Below are positions 53,164-63,283 of a DNA stretch of 64,000 nt, one piece after another. The stretch is from Enterobacter sichuanensis (GTDB lineage: Bacteria; Pseudomonadota; Gammaproteobacteria; Enterobacterales; Enterobacteriaceae): NCBI RefSeq assembly GCF_002939185.1, contig NZ_POVL01000006.1, forward strand, positions 1 through 64,000. Reading direction: 5' to 3'. Position 1 is the stretch's first letter, and each line of letters opens with the position of its first letter. The translations under genes and the position numbers were made by a program. The notes beneath the pieces are model-generated. The model was not told where the DNA came from. It searched no databases and saw nothing but the letters and a program-made list of their open reading frames with translations.

Positions 53164-55986
53164 ATGGATAAGATCGAAGTTCGGGGCGCCCGCACCCACA
53201 ATCTCAAGAATATCAACCTCATAATCCCTCGCGACAAACTCATTGTCGTGACCGGGCTTTCGGGGTCTGGCAAATCCTCACTGGCTTTCGACACTCTGTA
53301 TGCCGAAGGACAGCGTCGTTACGTTGAATCACTCTCTGCGTACGCGCGTCAGTTCCTGTCGCTGATGGAAAAACCGGATGTCGACCACATTGAAGGCTTG
53401 TCTCCTGCTATCTCTATTGAGCAGAAGTCCACCTCGCATAACCCGCGCTCAACGGTCGGTACCATTACCGAAATTCATGACTACCTGCGTCTGCTGTATG
53501 CCCGCGTGGGTGAGCCGCGCTGCCCGGACCACGACGTCCCGCTGGCGGCACAGACCGTGAGCCAGATGGTGGATAACGTGCTGTCGCAGCCGGAAGGCAA
53601 ACGCCTGATGCTGCTGGCGCCGATCATCAAAGAGCGTAAGGGCGAGCACACCAAAACGCTGGAAAACCTGGCAAGCCAGGGCTATATCCGCGCCCGTATT
53701 GATGGCGAGGTGTGTGACCTGTCCGATCCCCCTAAGCTGGAGCTGCAGAAGAAGCACACTATTGAAGTGGTGATTGACCGCTTTAAGGTGCGTGACGATC
53801 TCGCCACGCGTCTGGCGGAATCGTTTGAAACCGCGCTGGAACTCTCCGGCGGTACCGCCGTGGTCTCCGACATGGACGACCCGCAGGCGGAAGAGCTGCT
53901 CTTCTCCGCCAACTTTGCCTGTCCGATTTGCGGCTACAGCATGCGCGAGCTGGAACCGCGCCTGTTCTCATTCAACAACCCGGCGGGCGCCTGCCCGACG
54001 TGTGACGGCCTGGGTGTGCAGCAGTATTTTGACCCGGATCGTGTGATCCAGAATCCGGAGCTGTCGCTTGCGGGCGGCGCGATCCGCGGCTGGGATAAGC
54101 GTAACTTCTACTACTTCCAGATGCTTAAATCGCTGGCAGAGCACTATAAGTTCGACGTGGAAGCGCCGTGGGCCAGCCTGAGCCCGAACGTGCACAAAGT
54201 GATCCTGTTCGGTTCCGGTAAAGAGAACATCGAGTTCAAATATATGAACGATCGCGGCGACACCTCCGTACGTCGCCACCCTTTCGAAGGGGTGCTGCAC
54301 AATATGGAGCGCCGCTACAAAGAGACGGAATCCAGCGCGGTACGCGAAGAGCTGGCGAAGTTCATCAGCAACCGCTCCTGCGCCACCTGTGACGGCACCC
54401 GTCTGCGTCGCGAAGCGCGCCACGTGTTTGTGGAAAACACCGCACTGCCGACCATCTCAGACATGAGCATCGGTCACGCAATGGACTTCTTCAACAATCT
54501 GAAGCTCTCTGGCCAGCGCGCGAAAATCGCCGAAAAAGTGCTGAAAGAGATCGGCGATCGTCTGAAGTTCCTGGTCAACGTCGGCCTGAACTACCTGACG
54601 CTTTCCCGCTCGGCAGAAACGCTCTCCGGCGGTGAAGCCCAACGTATCCGTCTGGCAAGCCAGATTGGCGCAGGCCTGGTCGGCGTCATGTACGTGCTTG
54701 ATGAGCCGTCCATCGGCCTTCACCAGCGCGACAACGAGCGTCTGCTCGGTACCCTTATTCATCTGCGTAACCTCGGCAATACGGTGATTGTGGTTGAGCA
54801 TGATGAAGATGCGATCCGTGCTGCCGACCATGTTATCGACATCGGCCCGGGCGCGGGCGTACACGGCGGCCAGGTGGTCGCGGAAGGCACCCTGAAAGAC
54901 ATTATGGCAGTGCCAGAATCGTTAACCGGCCAGTACATGAGCGGCAAGCGCAAGATTGAGGTGCCGAAGCAGCGCGTGGCGGCGAATCCGGAGAAAGTGC
55001 TTAAGCTCACCGGCGCGCGCGGCAACAACCTGAAAGACGTCACCCTGACGCTGCCGGTTGGCCTGTTTACCTGTATTACTGGCGTATCCGGTTCCGGTAA
55101 ATCGACGCTAATCAACGATACGCTGTTCCCGATTGCGCAGACGGCGCTGAACGGCGCGACGCTGGCCGAACCGGCACCGTACCGTGATATCCAGGGGCTG
55201 GAGCATTTCGATAAGGTTATCGACATTGATCAGAGCCCGATTGGCCGGACCCCGCGTTCCAACCCGGCGACCTATACCGGCGTCTTTACGCCCGTACGTG
55301 AGCTGTTTGCAGGCGTTCCGGAAGCGCGTTCGCGCGGCTATACGCCAGGTCGTTTCAGCTTTAACGTTCGCGGCGGCCGCTGTGAGGCGTGTCAGGGCGA
55401 CGGCGTGATCAAGGTGGAGATGCATTTCCTGCCGGATATCTACGTGCCGTGCGACCAGTGCAAAGGCAAACGCTATAACCGCGAAACACTGGAGATTAAG
55501 TACAAAGGCAAAACGATCCACGAAGTGCTGGACATGACCATCGAAGAGGCGCGTGAGTTCTTTGATGCCGTACCTGCGCTGGCGCGTAAGCTGCAGACGC
55601 TGATGGACGTCGGTCTGACCTACATTCGTCTGGGGCAATCCGCCACCACACTGTCAGGGGGCGAAGCGCAGCGCGTGAAGCTGGCGCGTGAGCTGTCCAA
55701 ACGCGGTACCGGTCAGACGCTGTATATCCTGGATGAGCCGACCACCGGTCTGCACTTTGCCGATATCCAGCAGCTGCTCGACGTTCTGCATCAGCTTCGC
55801 GATCAGGGCAACACCATTGTGGTCATTGAACACAACCTGGACGTGATTAAAACCGCGGACTGGATTGTCGATCTCGGCCCGGAAGGCGGCAGCGGCGGCG
55901 GTGAAATCCTTGTCTCCGGCACCCCAGAGACCGTTGCAGAGTGCGAAGCCTCGCACACCGCGCGCTTCCTCAAGCCATTGCTGTAA
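53164..55986 (+). CDS. uvrA: Excinuclease ABC subunit A (UvrA)
   Basis: 940 residues, as in E. coli. Two ABC ATPase modules: Walker [10 protein letters not shown] near the N-terminus and GVSGSGKST in the second half, with signatures [12 protein letters not shown] and [12 protein letters not shown]. Zinc modules are visible as CPICGYS…CPTCDG and CEACQGDG…CDQCKG. It recognises DNA damage with UvrB in nucleotide excision repair and is SOS-induced through the LexA box. Convergent with yjbR three bases on. Confidence 0.98.
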   Translation: MDKIEVRGARTHNLKNINLIIPRDKLIVVTGLSGSGKSSLAFDTLYAEGQRRYVESLSAYARQFLSLMEKPDVDHIEGLSPAISIEQKSTSHNPRSTVGTITEIHDYLRLLYARVGEPRCPDHDVPLAAQTVSQMVDNVLSQPEGKRLMLLAPIIKERKGEHTKTLENLASQGYIRARIDGEVCDLSDPPKLELQKKHTIEVVIDRFKVRDDLATRLAESFETALELSGGTAVVSDMDDPQAEELLFSANFACPICGYSMRELEPRLFSFNNPAGACPTCDGLGVQQYFDPDRVIQNPELSLAGGAIRGWDKRNFYYFQMLKSLAEHYKFDVEAPWASLSPNVHKVILFGSGKENIEFKYMNDRGDTSVRRHPFEGVLHNMERRYKETESSAVREELAKFISNRSCATCDGTRLRREARHVFVENTALPTISDMSIGHAMDFFNNLKLSGQRAKIAEKVLKEIGDRLKFLVNVGLNYLTLSRSAETLSGGEAQRIRLASQIGAGLVGVMYVLDEPSIGLHQRDNERLLGTLIHLRNLGNTVIVVEHDEDAIRAADHVIDIGPGAGVHGGQVVAEGTLKDIMAVPESLTGQYMSGKRKIEVPKQRVAANPEKVLKLTGARGNNLKDVTLTLPVGLFTCITGVSGSGKSTLINDTLFPIAQTALNGATLAEPAPYRDIQGLEHFDKVIDIDQSPIGRTPRSNPATYTGVFTPVRELFAGVPEARSRGYTPGRFSFNVRGGRCEACQGDGVIKVEMHFLPDIYVPCDQCKGKRYNRETLEIKYKGKTIHEVLDMTIEEAREFFDAVPALARKLQTLMDVGLTYIRLGQSATTLSGGEAQRVKLARELSKRGTGQTLYILDEPTTGLHFADIQQLLDVLHQLRDQGNTIVVIEHNLDVIKTADWIVDLGPEGGSGGGEILVSGTPETVAECEASHTARFLKPLL

Positions 55987-55989
55987 TTG

Positions 55990-56343
55990 TCACACGGAGA
56001 GTTGCTGTCGGGTCGCTTCCGGCAGCAGCTCAACCGCCTGCTGATAAGACGCGTCAACCAGATAGTATATTTGTGAGCCTGGCAGCGACCCGTCAAGATA
56101 GACGGTACTCCAGTGAGCTTTATTGAGATGCTTGCTTGGCCGCACGTCATGGTGCTGCTGGCGTAACAAATCGGCCAGTTCCGGGCTGGTTTTCAGCGAC
56201 GCCGCTGGACGCCCCTCAACCTCTTTCACCATCGCAAACAGGACGTCCCCCACTTTAATCTGGGTGGCTTTCCAGTCGCTATGAACGCTCTGCTCCGCGC
56301 CTGGTTTACTCATGCAGTACTGAAGTAGCTCCGAAATTGTCAT
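55990..56343 (-). CDS. yjbR: MmcQ/YjbR family protein
   Basis: 117 residues (E. coli 118), single MmcQ/YjbR domain, a CyaY-like fold proposed to bind DNA. Opening TISELLQYCMSKPGAEQSVHSDWKATQIKVGDVLFAMV is typical. Physiological role unknown. It starts two bases after the yjbQ stop, so the pair is co-transcribed. Confidence 0.9.
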   Translation of the reverse strand: MTISELLQYCMSKPGAEQSVHSDWKATQIKVGDVLFAMVKEVEGRPAASLKTSPELADLLRQQHHDVRPSKHLNKAHWSTVYLDGSLPGSQIYYLVDASYQQAVELLPEATRQQLSV

Positions 56344-56345
56344 CT

Positions 56346-56762
56346 TTATTCCCCTTGTAGCGTGGCGATAATTTTACGCGAACCACCGTGAATACGATGC
56401 TCTCCCAGCCAGATCCCCTGCCATGTTCCCAGCATTAGCCGCCCATGGTGTACCGGTAATATCAGCGATACGCCCAGCAGGGAAGATTTGATATGTGAAG
56501 GCATGTCATCGTCGCCCTCATAGTCGTGCTCATAAGGCGCGTTGTCCGGAACGGTCTTCAGAAAATGGTGCTCCATGTCAGACCGGACGGTGGGATCGCA
56601 ATTTTCATTAAGTGTGAGAGAGGCAGACGTGTGCTGAAGCAGCAAATGCAGCAAACCCGTTTTGACCTGCGACAGGTCGCGGATTTGCCCGATGACTTCA
56701 TCCGTCACCAGGTGAAATCCGCGTGGTTTAGCGCTTAACGTCAGGGTCTGTTGATACCACAT
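56346..56762 (-). CDS. yjbQ: YjbQ family protein (UPF0047)
   Basis: 138 residues, same as E. coli YjbQ. The family motif is in [31 protein letters not shown] and in [19 protein letters not shown]. Members are small homotrimers with a conserved His/Asp/Glu pocket; weak thiamin phosphate synthase activity has been reported for YjbQ. The role in the cell is unclear. First gene of the yjbQ–yjbR pair. Confidence 0.92.
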   Translation of the reverse strand: MWYQQTLTLSAKPRGFHLVTDEVIGQIRDLSQVKTGLLHLLLQHTSASLTLNENCDPTVRSDMEHHFLKTVPDNAPYEHDYEGDDDMPSHIKSSLLGVSLILPVHHGRLMLGTWQGIWLGEHRIHGGSRKIIATLQGE

Positions 56763-56875
56763 GTGCTGCTCCGTAATGAAAGATGAATCTTTCTAAGTGT
56801 GCAGCAAGAAGACGAAAGGTAAAACCCGCAGCAGCGAGATTTGACTAAAAAAGAGTCAAAGCCGCTGCCTGGGGC

Positions 56876-57589
56876 TTAATACTCCGAGTTGACGATCACC
56901 TCTTCGCCAAACTTTCCGGCCATCGGCAGCGGTCGATAGGTCGAGTTAGAAGCGCGTAATACTCTGATCCCTCTGGCCCCGACGTCATGCGCAGCGGTAA
57001 TGTCGTTATCTGAATCACCGTAGAACAGTTTGATATTTTTCATTTCCAGCCACTGGGTTTTGGTGTTTTGCCCTTCTTTGTCACCCGCAAAGATCACCGG
57101 GTTCATGTTGGCCGCCGGGATCATGAAATCATCCTGCAGGGTTTTAGAGACGGTTTCCGTTTTGGTCTGACTGCGTCCGGTGACAAAGTAAATGCTGTCG
57201 CCGCGCTTCACGTGCATGGCGATAAGCGCGCGGGCCACCTCTTTCGGGATGCTGAATTCGTCCCAGCCGTTGTTCATTTTTTCCCAGAATTCGGGGTTTT
57301 TCAGATACGCTTCGCTGTCGGGGGAATACATTTTTTTGCCGCGCCAGAATCCCGGGCTGGAGAACAGAACGGTATCGTCAATATCAAAGCCCACGGCCAT
57401 TGGCGGACGCCCCATCAGGCTGTTCTCGATCTGGGCCACGGAAACCCAGTGAATGGGTGCCTGTTCGGCAAGAATGGCAGCGGTGGTGCCGGTGTAAAGC
57501 GGCGTCGGGGCGGAAGCGCGCGCGACGACAGCACTGTTAAGCGAGAACAATAAGCAGGCGGCGCTGAGCGCCAGTGTGATCTTGCGCAT
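56876..57589 (-). CDS. aphA: Class B acid phosphatase AphA
   Basis: 237 residues with a signal peptide of ~23–25 residues (to VVARA or RASA). HAD superfamily motifs are visible: [20 protein letters not shown], and [11 protein letters not shown] periplasmic Mg2+-dependent non-specific phosphatase and phosphotransferase acting on nucleotides and other organic phosphomonoesters. Single gene, with the REP cluster downstream. Confidence 0.96.
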   Translation of the reverse strand: MRKITLALSAACLLFSLNSAVVARASAPTPLYTGTTAAILAEQAPIHWVSVAQIENSLMGRPPMAVGFDIDDTVLFSSPGFWRGKKMYSPDSEAYLKNPEFWEKMNNGWDEFSIPKEVARALIAMHVKRGDSIYFVTGRSQTKTETVSKTLQDDFMIPAANMNPVIFAGDKEGQNTKTQWLEMKNIKLFYGDSDNDITAAHDVGARGIRVLRASNSTYRPLPMAGKFGEEVIVNSEY

Positions 57590-57740
57590 ATTTTCCCCTG
57601 AATATTCAGTTCGTTATCGTTTTATTTTGAGCGAATGGTCAAAAACTTTCCGACCATAACCCCAGCGGGAGGTGAAGGGAAGGAGTTTTTACTTATGAAG
57701 TCGAATAAAAAGAAGACGATCACAAAGCACAGAAGAGGCG

Positions 57741-57832
57741 TGTAGGCCCGGTAAGCGCAGCGCCACCGGGCGAAATTTTACACTGGTGCAAACAAAAAAG
57801 CCGGGTGGCGGCTACGCCTTACCCGGCCTACA
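57741..57832. repeat. REP/BIME element between aphA and tyrB
   Basis: GTAGGCCCGGTAAGCGCAGC…GGGC and the inverted GGGTGGCGGCTACGCCTTAC…GGCCTAC, ~30 bases apart. It lies just past the tyrB stop and may serve as its 3' protection. Confidence 0.88.
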
Positions 57833-57856
57833 AAGGGCATACAAGTAAGTAAATAC

Positions 57857-59050
57857 TTACATTACAGCGGCAAATGCCTGCGCCACACGATGCACGTTAC
57901 TGGCATTCAGACCTGCTACACACATACGCCCGCTGGCAATCAGATAGACGCCAAACTCTTCACGCAGGCGATCGACCTGAGCGGCGCTCAGTCCGGTGTA
58001 GCTGAACATCCCGCGCTGTTTCAGCAGATAGCCAAAGTTATGCCCCGGCACGGCCTCTTTCAGCACGTTAACCAGTTCCTGACGCATCGACAGAATACGC
58101 TTACGCATGGATTCCACTTCAGCAAGCCAGTTAGCTTTCAGCTGCTCATCACCGAGAACGGTCGCCACCACCTGCGCACCAAAGTTTGGCGGGCTGGAGT
58201 AGATACGGCGCACCGTCGCCTTCAACTGCCCCAGTACACGGCCCGCCGCTTCGGCGTCTTCGCACACCACGGAAAGGCCACCGACGCGCTCGCCGTACAG
58301 GGAGAAGATTTTCGAGAAGGAGTTACTCACCAGTGCAGGCAGCCCAGCGCTGGCAACGGCGCGGATCGCGTAGGCATCCTCTTCCATCCCTGCGCCAAAG
58401 CCCTGATAGGCAATATCGAGGAACGGGATCAGATTGCGCGCTTTCAGCACCTCAATCACTGCATCCCACTGAGCATTTGTCAGGTCTGCACCGGTCGGGT
58501 TATGGCAGCACGGATGCAGCAGGACGATACTGCGCTCCGGCAGCGTATTCAGTTTTTCCAGCAGCGCCTCAACGCGCACGCCGTTGGTTTCGCTGTCGAA
58601 CCACGGGTAGGTCGACACCTTAAATCCTGCGCCTTCAAAAATCGCTACGTGGTTTTCCCACGTTGGGTCGCTGACCCACACTCCCGAATCCGGGAAATAT
58701 TTTTTCAGGAAGTCGGCACCCACTTTAAGCGCACCCGACCCGCCCAGCGTCTGGATGGTCGCCACCCGTTTTTGCGCCAGCACGGCGTGATCGGCACCAA
58801 ACAGCAGCGGCGCGATGGTGTTGCGGTAGCTGTTGAGCCCTTCCATCGGCAAATATAGCGACGCACCGTGCGGCGCGGCGTTCAGACGCGCTTCGGCTTC
58901 AGCGACGGCTTTCAACTGAGGAATAATGCCATCCTCGTTGTAATACAGGCCAATGCTGAGGTTCACTTTATCGCTGCGAGGATCTTCTTTGAAACGCTCC
59001 ATTAAGGAGAGAATGGGGTCGCCGGCGTAGGCGTCAACTTTCTGAAACAC
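57857..59050 (-). CDS. tyrB: Aromatic-amino-acid transaminase TyrB
   Basis: 397 residues, as in E. coli. Fold-type I PLP enzyme with Lys247 in [15 protein letters not shown] as Schiff-base lysine, plus the HPCCHNPTG loop. It makes tyrosine, phenylalanine, leucine and aspartate from 2-oxo acids with glutamate. It follows alr on the same strand beyond a terminator. TyrR regulation is known in E. coli; no clear TyrR box was identified here. Confidence 0.97.
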   Translation of the reverse strand: MFQKVDAYAGDPILSLMERFKEDPRSDKVNLSIGLYYNEDGIIPQLKAVAEAEARLNAAPHGASLYLPMEGLNSYRNTIAPLLFGADHAVLAQKRVATIQTLGGSGALKVGADFLKKYFPDSGVWVSDPTWENHVAIFEGAGFKVSTYPWFDSETNGVRVEALLEKLNTLPERSIVLLHPCCHNPTGADLTNAQWDAVIEVLKARNLIPFLDIAYQGFGAGMEEDAYAIRAVASAGLPALVSNSFSKIFSLYGERVGGLSVVCEDAEAAGRVLGQLKATVRRIYSSPPNFGAQVVATVLGDEQLKANWLAEVESMRKRILSMRQELVNVLKEAVPGHNFGYLLKQRGMFSYTGLSAAQVDRLREEFGVYLIASGRMCVAGLNASNVHRVAQAFAAVM

Positions 59051-59129
59051 GCGATGTCTCCGGAATTCGATGAGGCAGGGAATTCAACAATAAACCGGAA
59101 GTGGGAGAAGATCGAGTGGATGTTAATAA

Positions 59130-59158
59130 AGTTGAAGTGAGGTTATTGGCCTCACTTC
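59130..59158 (-). terminator. Terminator between alr and tyrB
   Basis: GAAGTGAGG (59134–59142), seven-base loop, CCTCACTTC (59150–59158). On the minus strand the tail is AACTTTATT, with few T, so some read-through into tyrB is possible. Confidence 0.7.
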
Positions 59159-59167
59159 ATTGTCGGT

Positions 59168-60247
59168 TCAATCGATGTATTTCATCGCCACCCTTGATGT
59201 CAGGCGCGTGATAAGTTCGTAAGCACTCACTTTTGTCATTTCGGCAATGCGTTCAACAGGCAACCCTTCGCCCCACATCACCACATCGTCGCCGGGTTTA
59301 TCCTGGGCGTCGGGCCCCAGATCGACGCAGATCATGTCCATCGCCACCCGCCCCACAATCTTCACTTCGCGGCCGTTGACCAGAACCGGCGTACCGGACG
59401 GCGCGGCGCGCGGATAGCCGTCGCCATAGCCCATTGCCACGACGCCGAGACGGGTATCACGCTCGCTGGTCCAGGTGCCGCCGTAACCTACCGGCTCACC
59501 CGCTTTGTGTTCGCGCACGGCAATCAGATTAGACACCAGAGACATCACCGGCTGGAAACCCAGGTCCGGTCCCCAGGGTTTGTTCTCCAGCGGCGACACG
59601 CCGTAAAGAATGATGCCCGGGCGAGCCCAGTCGAGGTGCGACTGAGGCCACAGTAAAATTCCGCCGGATGCCGCAATGGATCGCATTCCGGGCTTGCCTT
59701 CGCAGAAGGTGGTAAAGATATCCAGTTGCCGCTCGGTCTCACCGCACTCGGGCTCATCGGCGCGGGCGAAGTGGCTGACAATATTCACCGGCTGACGCAC
59801 GTTTTTGCACTGGCACAAACGCTGGTAAAACGCGTCCGCGTTCTCCGGACGCACACCCAGACGGTGCATGCCCGTGTCGAGCTTCATCCACACGGTGACC
59901 GGTTCGCTTAGCTCGGCGGTTTCCAGTGCGGCGAGCTGCTCTTCGTTATGCACCGCCGTGTGAAGATGCTGGTCTGCAATGGTCGGCAAATCTGTGGCTT
60001 CGAAAAAACCTTCCAGCAGCAGAATCGGTTGCGTGATCCCCCCCGCGCGCAGGCGGAGAGCTTCTTCAAGACGGGCGACGCCAAAGGCGTCGGCATCGGG
60101 GAGCGTTCGCGCGGTCTCGAGAAGACCGTGTCCGTAAGCGTTCGCTTTCACGACTGCAACGAGCTTGCTGGCGGGTGCCAGTTCACGCAGACGTTGCAGG
60201 TTGTGTCGCAGAGCGCGGCGGTTGATGACGACTGTTGCCGCTTGCAT
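59168..60247 (-). CDS. alr: Alanine racemase, biosynthetic (Alr)
   Basis: 359 residues, as in E. coli. PLP is held by Lys34 in [10 protein letters not shown], and the second catalytic base is the Tyr in [10 protein letters not shown]. It interconverts L- and D-alanine for peptidoglycan. It starts 16 bases after the dnaB stop, so it is probably transcribed from dnaB as well as from its own signals. Confidence 0.97.
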   Translation of the reverse strand: MQAATVVINRRALRHNLQRLRELAPASKLVAVVKANAYGHGLLETARTLPDADAFGVARLEEALRLRAGGITQPILLLEGFFEATDLPTIADQHLHTAVHNEEQLAALETAELSEPVTVWMKLDTGMHRLGVRPENADAFYQRLCQCKNVRQPVNIVSHFARADEPECGETERQLDIFTTFCEGKPGMRSIAASGGILLWPQSHLDWARPGIILYGVSPLENKPWGPDLGFQPVMSLVSNLIAVREHKAGEPVGYGGTWTSERDTRLGVVAMGYGDGYPRAAPSGTPVLVNGREVKIVGRVAMDMICVDLGPDAQDKPGDDVVMWGEGLPVERIAEMTKVSAYELITRLTSRVAMKYID

Positions 60248-60263
60248 TTGAATTCCTTAGAAA

Positions 60264-61676
60264 TTACTCATCATCATATTGAGGACCGGCATAGTTGTCG
60301 AAACGCGACCACTGGCCGTTAAAGGTCAGACGCACCGTCCCAATCGGGCCGTTACGTTGTTTACCAATAATAATTTCGGCGATCCCTTTCAGGTCGCTGT
60401 TCTCGTGATAAACCTCATCACGGTAGATGAACATGATTAAGTCCGCATCCTGCTCGATGGAGCCGGATTCACGCAGGTCAGAGTTGACCGGACGTTTGTC
60501 GGCACGTTGTTCCAGAGAGCGGTTAAGCTGCGACAGCGCCACGACCGGCACGTGCAGCTCTTTGGCTAACGCCTTGAGCGAGCGGGAAATCTCGGCGATT
60601 TCCAGCGTACGGTTGTCGGAAAGCGACGGCACGCGCATCAGCTGAAGGTAGTCGATCATGATAAGACCGATGCCGCCGTGCTCGCGGGCGATACGGCGCG
60701 CGCGGGAACGGACTTCCGTCGGCGTCAGGCCGGAGGAGTCATCAATATAAATGTTACGTTTTTCCAGCAGAATGCCCATGGTGCCGGAGATGCGCGCCCA
60801 GTCCTCATCGTCAAGCTGACCGGTACGGATGCGGGTCTGGTCCACGCGCGACAGCGATGCCAGAGAACGCATCATGATCTGCTCGGAGGGCATCTCAAGA
60901 CTGAAGATGAGTACCGGCTTGTCCTGCAACATCGCCGCGTTTTCGACGAGGTTCATCGCAAAGGTCGTTTTACCCATCGACGGACGCGCGGCGACGATAA
61001 TCAAATCCGACGGCTGCAGGCCGGCGGTTTTCTTGTTGAGATCGTCATAGCCGGTGTTCACCCCGGTCACACCGTCATGCGGCTGCTGGAACAGCTGTTC
61101 GATACGGGCGACGGTGGCGTCGAGGACATCGGCGATGTTTTTCGGGCCTTCGTCTTTATTGGCGCGGCTTTCGGCGATTTTAAAGACGCGGGACTCGGCG
61201 AGGTCGAGCAGATCTTCGCTGGTGCGGCCCTGCGGATCGAAACCGGCTTCGGCGATCTCATTCGCCACTGAGATCATCTCGCGGACAACCGCACGTTCGC
61301 GCACAATGTCGGCGTAGGCGCTAATGTTCGCCGCACTTGGCGTGTTTTTCGACAATTCTGCCAGATAGGCGAACCCGCCGACGCTGTCCAGTTGACCCTG
61401 ACGCTCCAGCGATTCCGCGAGCGTGATCAGGTCAATCGGGCTGCCCGACTCCTGCAGACGCGCCATTTCGGTAAAGATATGACGGTGCGGACGGGTGTAG
61501 AAATCTTCAGACACCACGCGCTCAGCGACGTCGTCCCAGCGTTCGTTATCCAGCATTAAACCGCCCAACACCGACTGTTCCGCTTCAATCGAGTGCGGCG
61601 GGACCTTTAACCCTGCGACCTGGTAATCACGCTCGCGAGGTTCAGTCTGTTTGTTGAAGGGTTTGTTTCCTGCCAT
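60264..61676 (-). CDS. dnaB: Replicative DNA helicase DnaB
   Basis: 470 residues (E. coli 471). N-terminal DnaG-interacting helical domain, linker, and RecA-type ATPase with Walker A ARPSMGKTT, Walker B LIMIDYLQLM and the arginine-finger region near the C-terminus. Hexameric helicase loaded by DnaC at oriC. It is divergent from qorA across 60 bases. Confidence 0.98.
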   Translation of the reverse strand: MAGNKPFNKQTEPRERDYQVAGLKVPPHSIEAEQSVLGGLMLDNERWDDVAERVVSEDFYTRPHRHIFTEMARLQESGSPIDLITLAESLERQGQLDSVGGFAYLAELSKNTPSAANISAYADIVRERAVVREMISVANEIAEAGFDPQGRTSEDLLDLAESRVFKIAESRANKDEGPKNIADVLDATVARIEQLFQQPHDGVTGVNTGYDDLNKKTAGLQPSDLIIVAARPSMGKTTFAMNLVENAAMLQDKPVLIFSLEMPSEQIMMRSLASLSRVDQTRIRTGQLDDEDWARISGTMGILLEKRNIYIDDSSGLTPTEVRSRARRIAREHGGIGLIMIDYLQLMRVPSLSDNRTLEIAEISRSLKALAKELHVPVVALSQLNRSLEQRADKRPVNSDLRESGSIEQDADLIMFIYRDEVYHENSDLKGIAEIIIGKQRNGPIGTVRLTFNGQWSRFDNYAGPQYDDE

Positions 61677-61736
61677 AGTGAATGGAGTTACCGAGATAAA
61701 GAGTGGGTCGAAAGATTACCACATTCTGGAGGAAGC

Positions 61737-62720
61737 ATGGCAACACGTATTGAATTTCACAAGCATGGTGGCCCTGACGTACTCAAAGCGGTGGAGTTCA
61801 CCCCCGCCGCGCCTGGCGAAAATGAAGTGCAGGTCGAAAACAAAGCCATCGGCATTAACTATATCGATACCTATATTCGCGGCGGTCTCTACCCGCCTCC
61901 GTCACTGCCGAGCGGGCTGGGCACCGAGGCGGCCGGTATCGTCAGCAAAGTGGGCAGCGCGGTTAAGCATCTTAAGGAGGGCGACCGCGTGGTGTATGCG
62001 CAATCGGCTCTTGGGGCTTACAGCTCCGTCCATAACGTCCCGGCGGATAAAGCCGCCCTGCTGCCCAACGCCATCACCTTTGAGCAGGCGGCGGCCTCGT
62101 TCCTGAAGGGGTTGACCGTTTACTACCTGCTGCGCAAAACCTATGAAATAAAACCCGACGAGCAGTTCCTGTTCCATGCCGCGGCGGGTGGCGTCGGGCT
62201 TATCGCCTGCCAGTGGGCAAAAGCACTGGGCGCGAAACTGATCGGTACCGTGGGCAATGCGCAAAAAGCGCAGCGCGCGTTGCAGGCGGGCGCCTGGCAG
62301 GTCATTAACTACCGTGAAGAGAGCATTACCGAACGGCTGAAAGAGATAACCAACGGCAAAAAAGTCCGCGTCGTGTATGACTCTGTAGGGAAAGATACCT
62401 GGGAAGCCTCGCTGGATTGTCTGCAGCGTCGTGGGCTGATGGTCAGCTTCGGGAATGCGTCAGGCGCGGTGACCGGGGTAAATCTCGGCATTCTGAATCA
62501 GAAAGGCTCGCTGTACGTCACGCGCCCATCCCTGCAGGGTTACATCACCAACCGGGAAGAGCTGGAGGAAGCCAGTAACGAGCTGTTCTCGCTGATCGCC
62601 AGCGGGGTGATAAAAGTGGATGTGGCAGAGGCGCAGAAATATCCGCTAATCGATGCGCAGCGCGCACATGAGGTGCTGGAGAGTCGGGCCACGCAGGGGT
62701 CGAGTTTGCTGATTCCCTGA
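61737..62720 (+). CDS. qorA: NADPH quinone oxidoreductase QorA
   Basis: 327 residues, same as E. coli Qor. Zinc-independent medium-chain dehydrogenase family. The nucleotide-binding loop is AAAGGVGLIACQWAKALGA. It reduces quinones with NADPH by one electron. GGAGGAAG precedes the ATG. A palindromic terminator follows the stop. Confidence 0.95.
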   Translation: MATRIEFHKHGGPDVLKAVEFTPAAPGENEVQVENKAIGINYIDTYIRGGLYPPPSLPSGLGTEAAGIVSKVGSAVKHLKEGDRVVYAQSALGAYSSVHNVPADKAALLPNAITFEQAAASFLKGLTVYYLLRKTYEIKPDEQFLFHAAAGGVGLIACQWAKALGAKLIGTVGNAQKAQRALQAGAWQVINYREESITERLKEITNGKKVRVVYDSVGKDTWEASLDCLQRRGLMVSFGNASGAVTGVNLGILNQKGSLYVTRPSLQGYITNREELEEASNELFSLIASGVIKVDVAEAQKYPLIDAQRAHEVLESRATQGSSLLIP

Positions 62721-62730
62721 GCCCTGAAAA

Positions 62731-62770
62731 GAAATTGGGCTTCCTTAAGGAAGCCCTTTCTTTTTTTAGT
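62731..62770. terminator. Terminator of qorA
   Basis: GGGCTTCC–TTAA–GGAAGCCC (62737–62756), then TTTCTTTTTTT. The A-rich left side could also stop transcription from the opposite strand (pspG). Confidence 0.92.
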
Positions 62771-62904
62771 TCGGCTGTATGTAGGGTACAGCTCGATGAA
62801 TTCTTTAGCGGCAGCCATAGTGACAGATTCGATAAGTAAATCCTATTCTGTTCTAAGCCCTGCTGCCGGAAAAGTTACAAGTATGTGACGAACCCCTCAA
62901 TACC

Positions 62905-63147
62905 TTAGTAACGAAAGCGGTTATTGCGCTGATAAGTGGGCAGTTTTGGTGATTTTATCGCCCGTATCACCCACACCACCGCAATGGCCAGCAGTAACCA
63001 CGGCAACAGCTTGATCGTCAGGGCAAATAAACCGCCGATAACCATCACCACCGTCGCCACGACGATAGCCGCCAGAATGCCGAGCAGCGACACACCTGTC
63101 GCTAACAGCATGACAAAAAAGCCAATCACAAAAAGTAGTTCCAGCAT
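62905..63147 (-). CDS. pspG: Phage shock protein PspG
   Basis: 80 residues, same as E. coli PspG, with two membrane helices (ELLFVIGFFVMLLATGVSLL and the IKLLPWLLLAIAVVWVI segment). An effector of the phage shock response to inner-membrane stress. The ATG at 63147 with GGGAGAG ahead matches E. coli; a longer frame is not conserved. The sigma54 promoter upstream fits PspF control. Confidence 0.93.
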   Translation of the reverse strand: MLELLFVIGFFVMLLATGVSLLGILAAIVVATVVMVIGGLFALTIKLLPWLLLAIAVVWVIRAIKSPKLPTYQRNNRFRY

Positions 63148-63186
63148 GGTGCTCTCCCACGAGTTCCCGAGTAATGCAACAGGCAT

Positions 63187-63202
63187 TACAAAATCCATGC
63201 CA
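63187..63202 (-). promoter_or_regulatory. Sigma54 promoter of pspG
   Basis: On the minus strand TGGCATGGATTTTGTA has GG (63201–63200), ten bases, then GT (63189–63188) in place of the usual GC. The start would be ~30 bases before the ATG. PspF/sigma54 control of pspG is known in E. coli. Confidence 0.65.
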
Positions 63203-63221
63203 AATCTAATCTCTTGTTCTT

Positions 63222-63255
63222 AAAGCAAAACGCCCCGCGAGACGTCGCAGGGCGT
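63222..63255 (-). terminator. Terminator of dusA
   Basis: On the minus strand ACGCCCTGCGA, loop CGTC, TCGCGGGGCGT, then TTTTGCTTT: an eleven-pair stem with one wobble, ~30 bases past the dusA stop. Confidence 0.9.
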
Positions 63256-63283
63256 GGTGAATTTGACGAACTTTTAGCGAAAA

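Noticed and set aside
57890-58858. Plus-strand open frame of 322 codons
   Set aside because: It is antisense to tyrB, which is full length with its catalytic lysine; composition is that of a shadow frame.
59051-59130. TyrR box upstream of tyrB
   Set aside because: Only a loose TGTTAAT…TTGA-like stretch is present; it does not fit TGTAAA-N6-TTTACA well enough to call.
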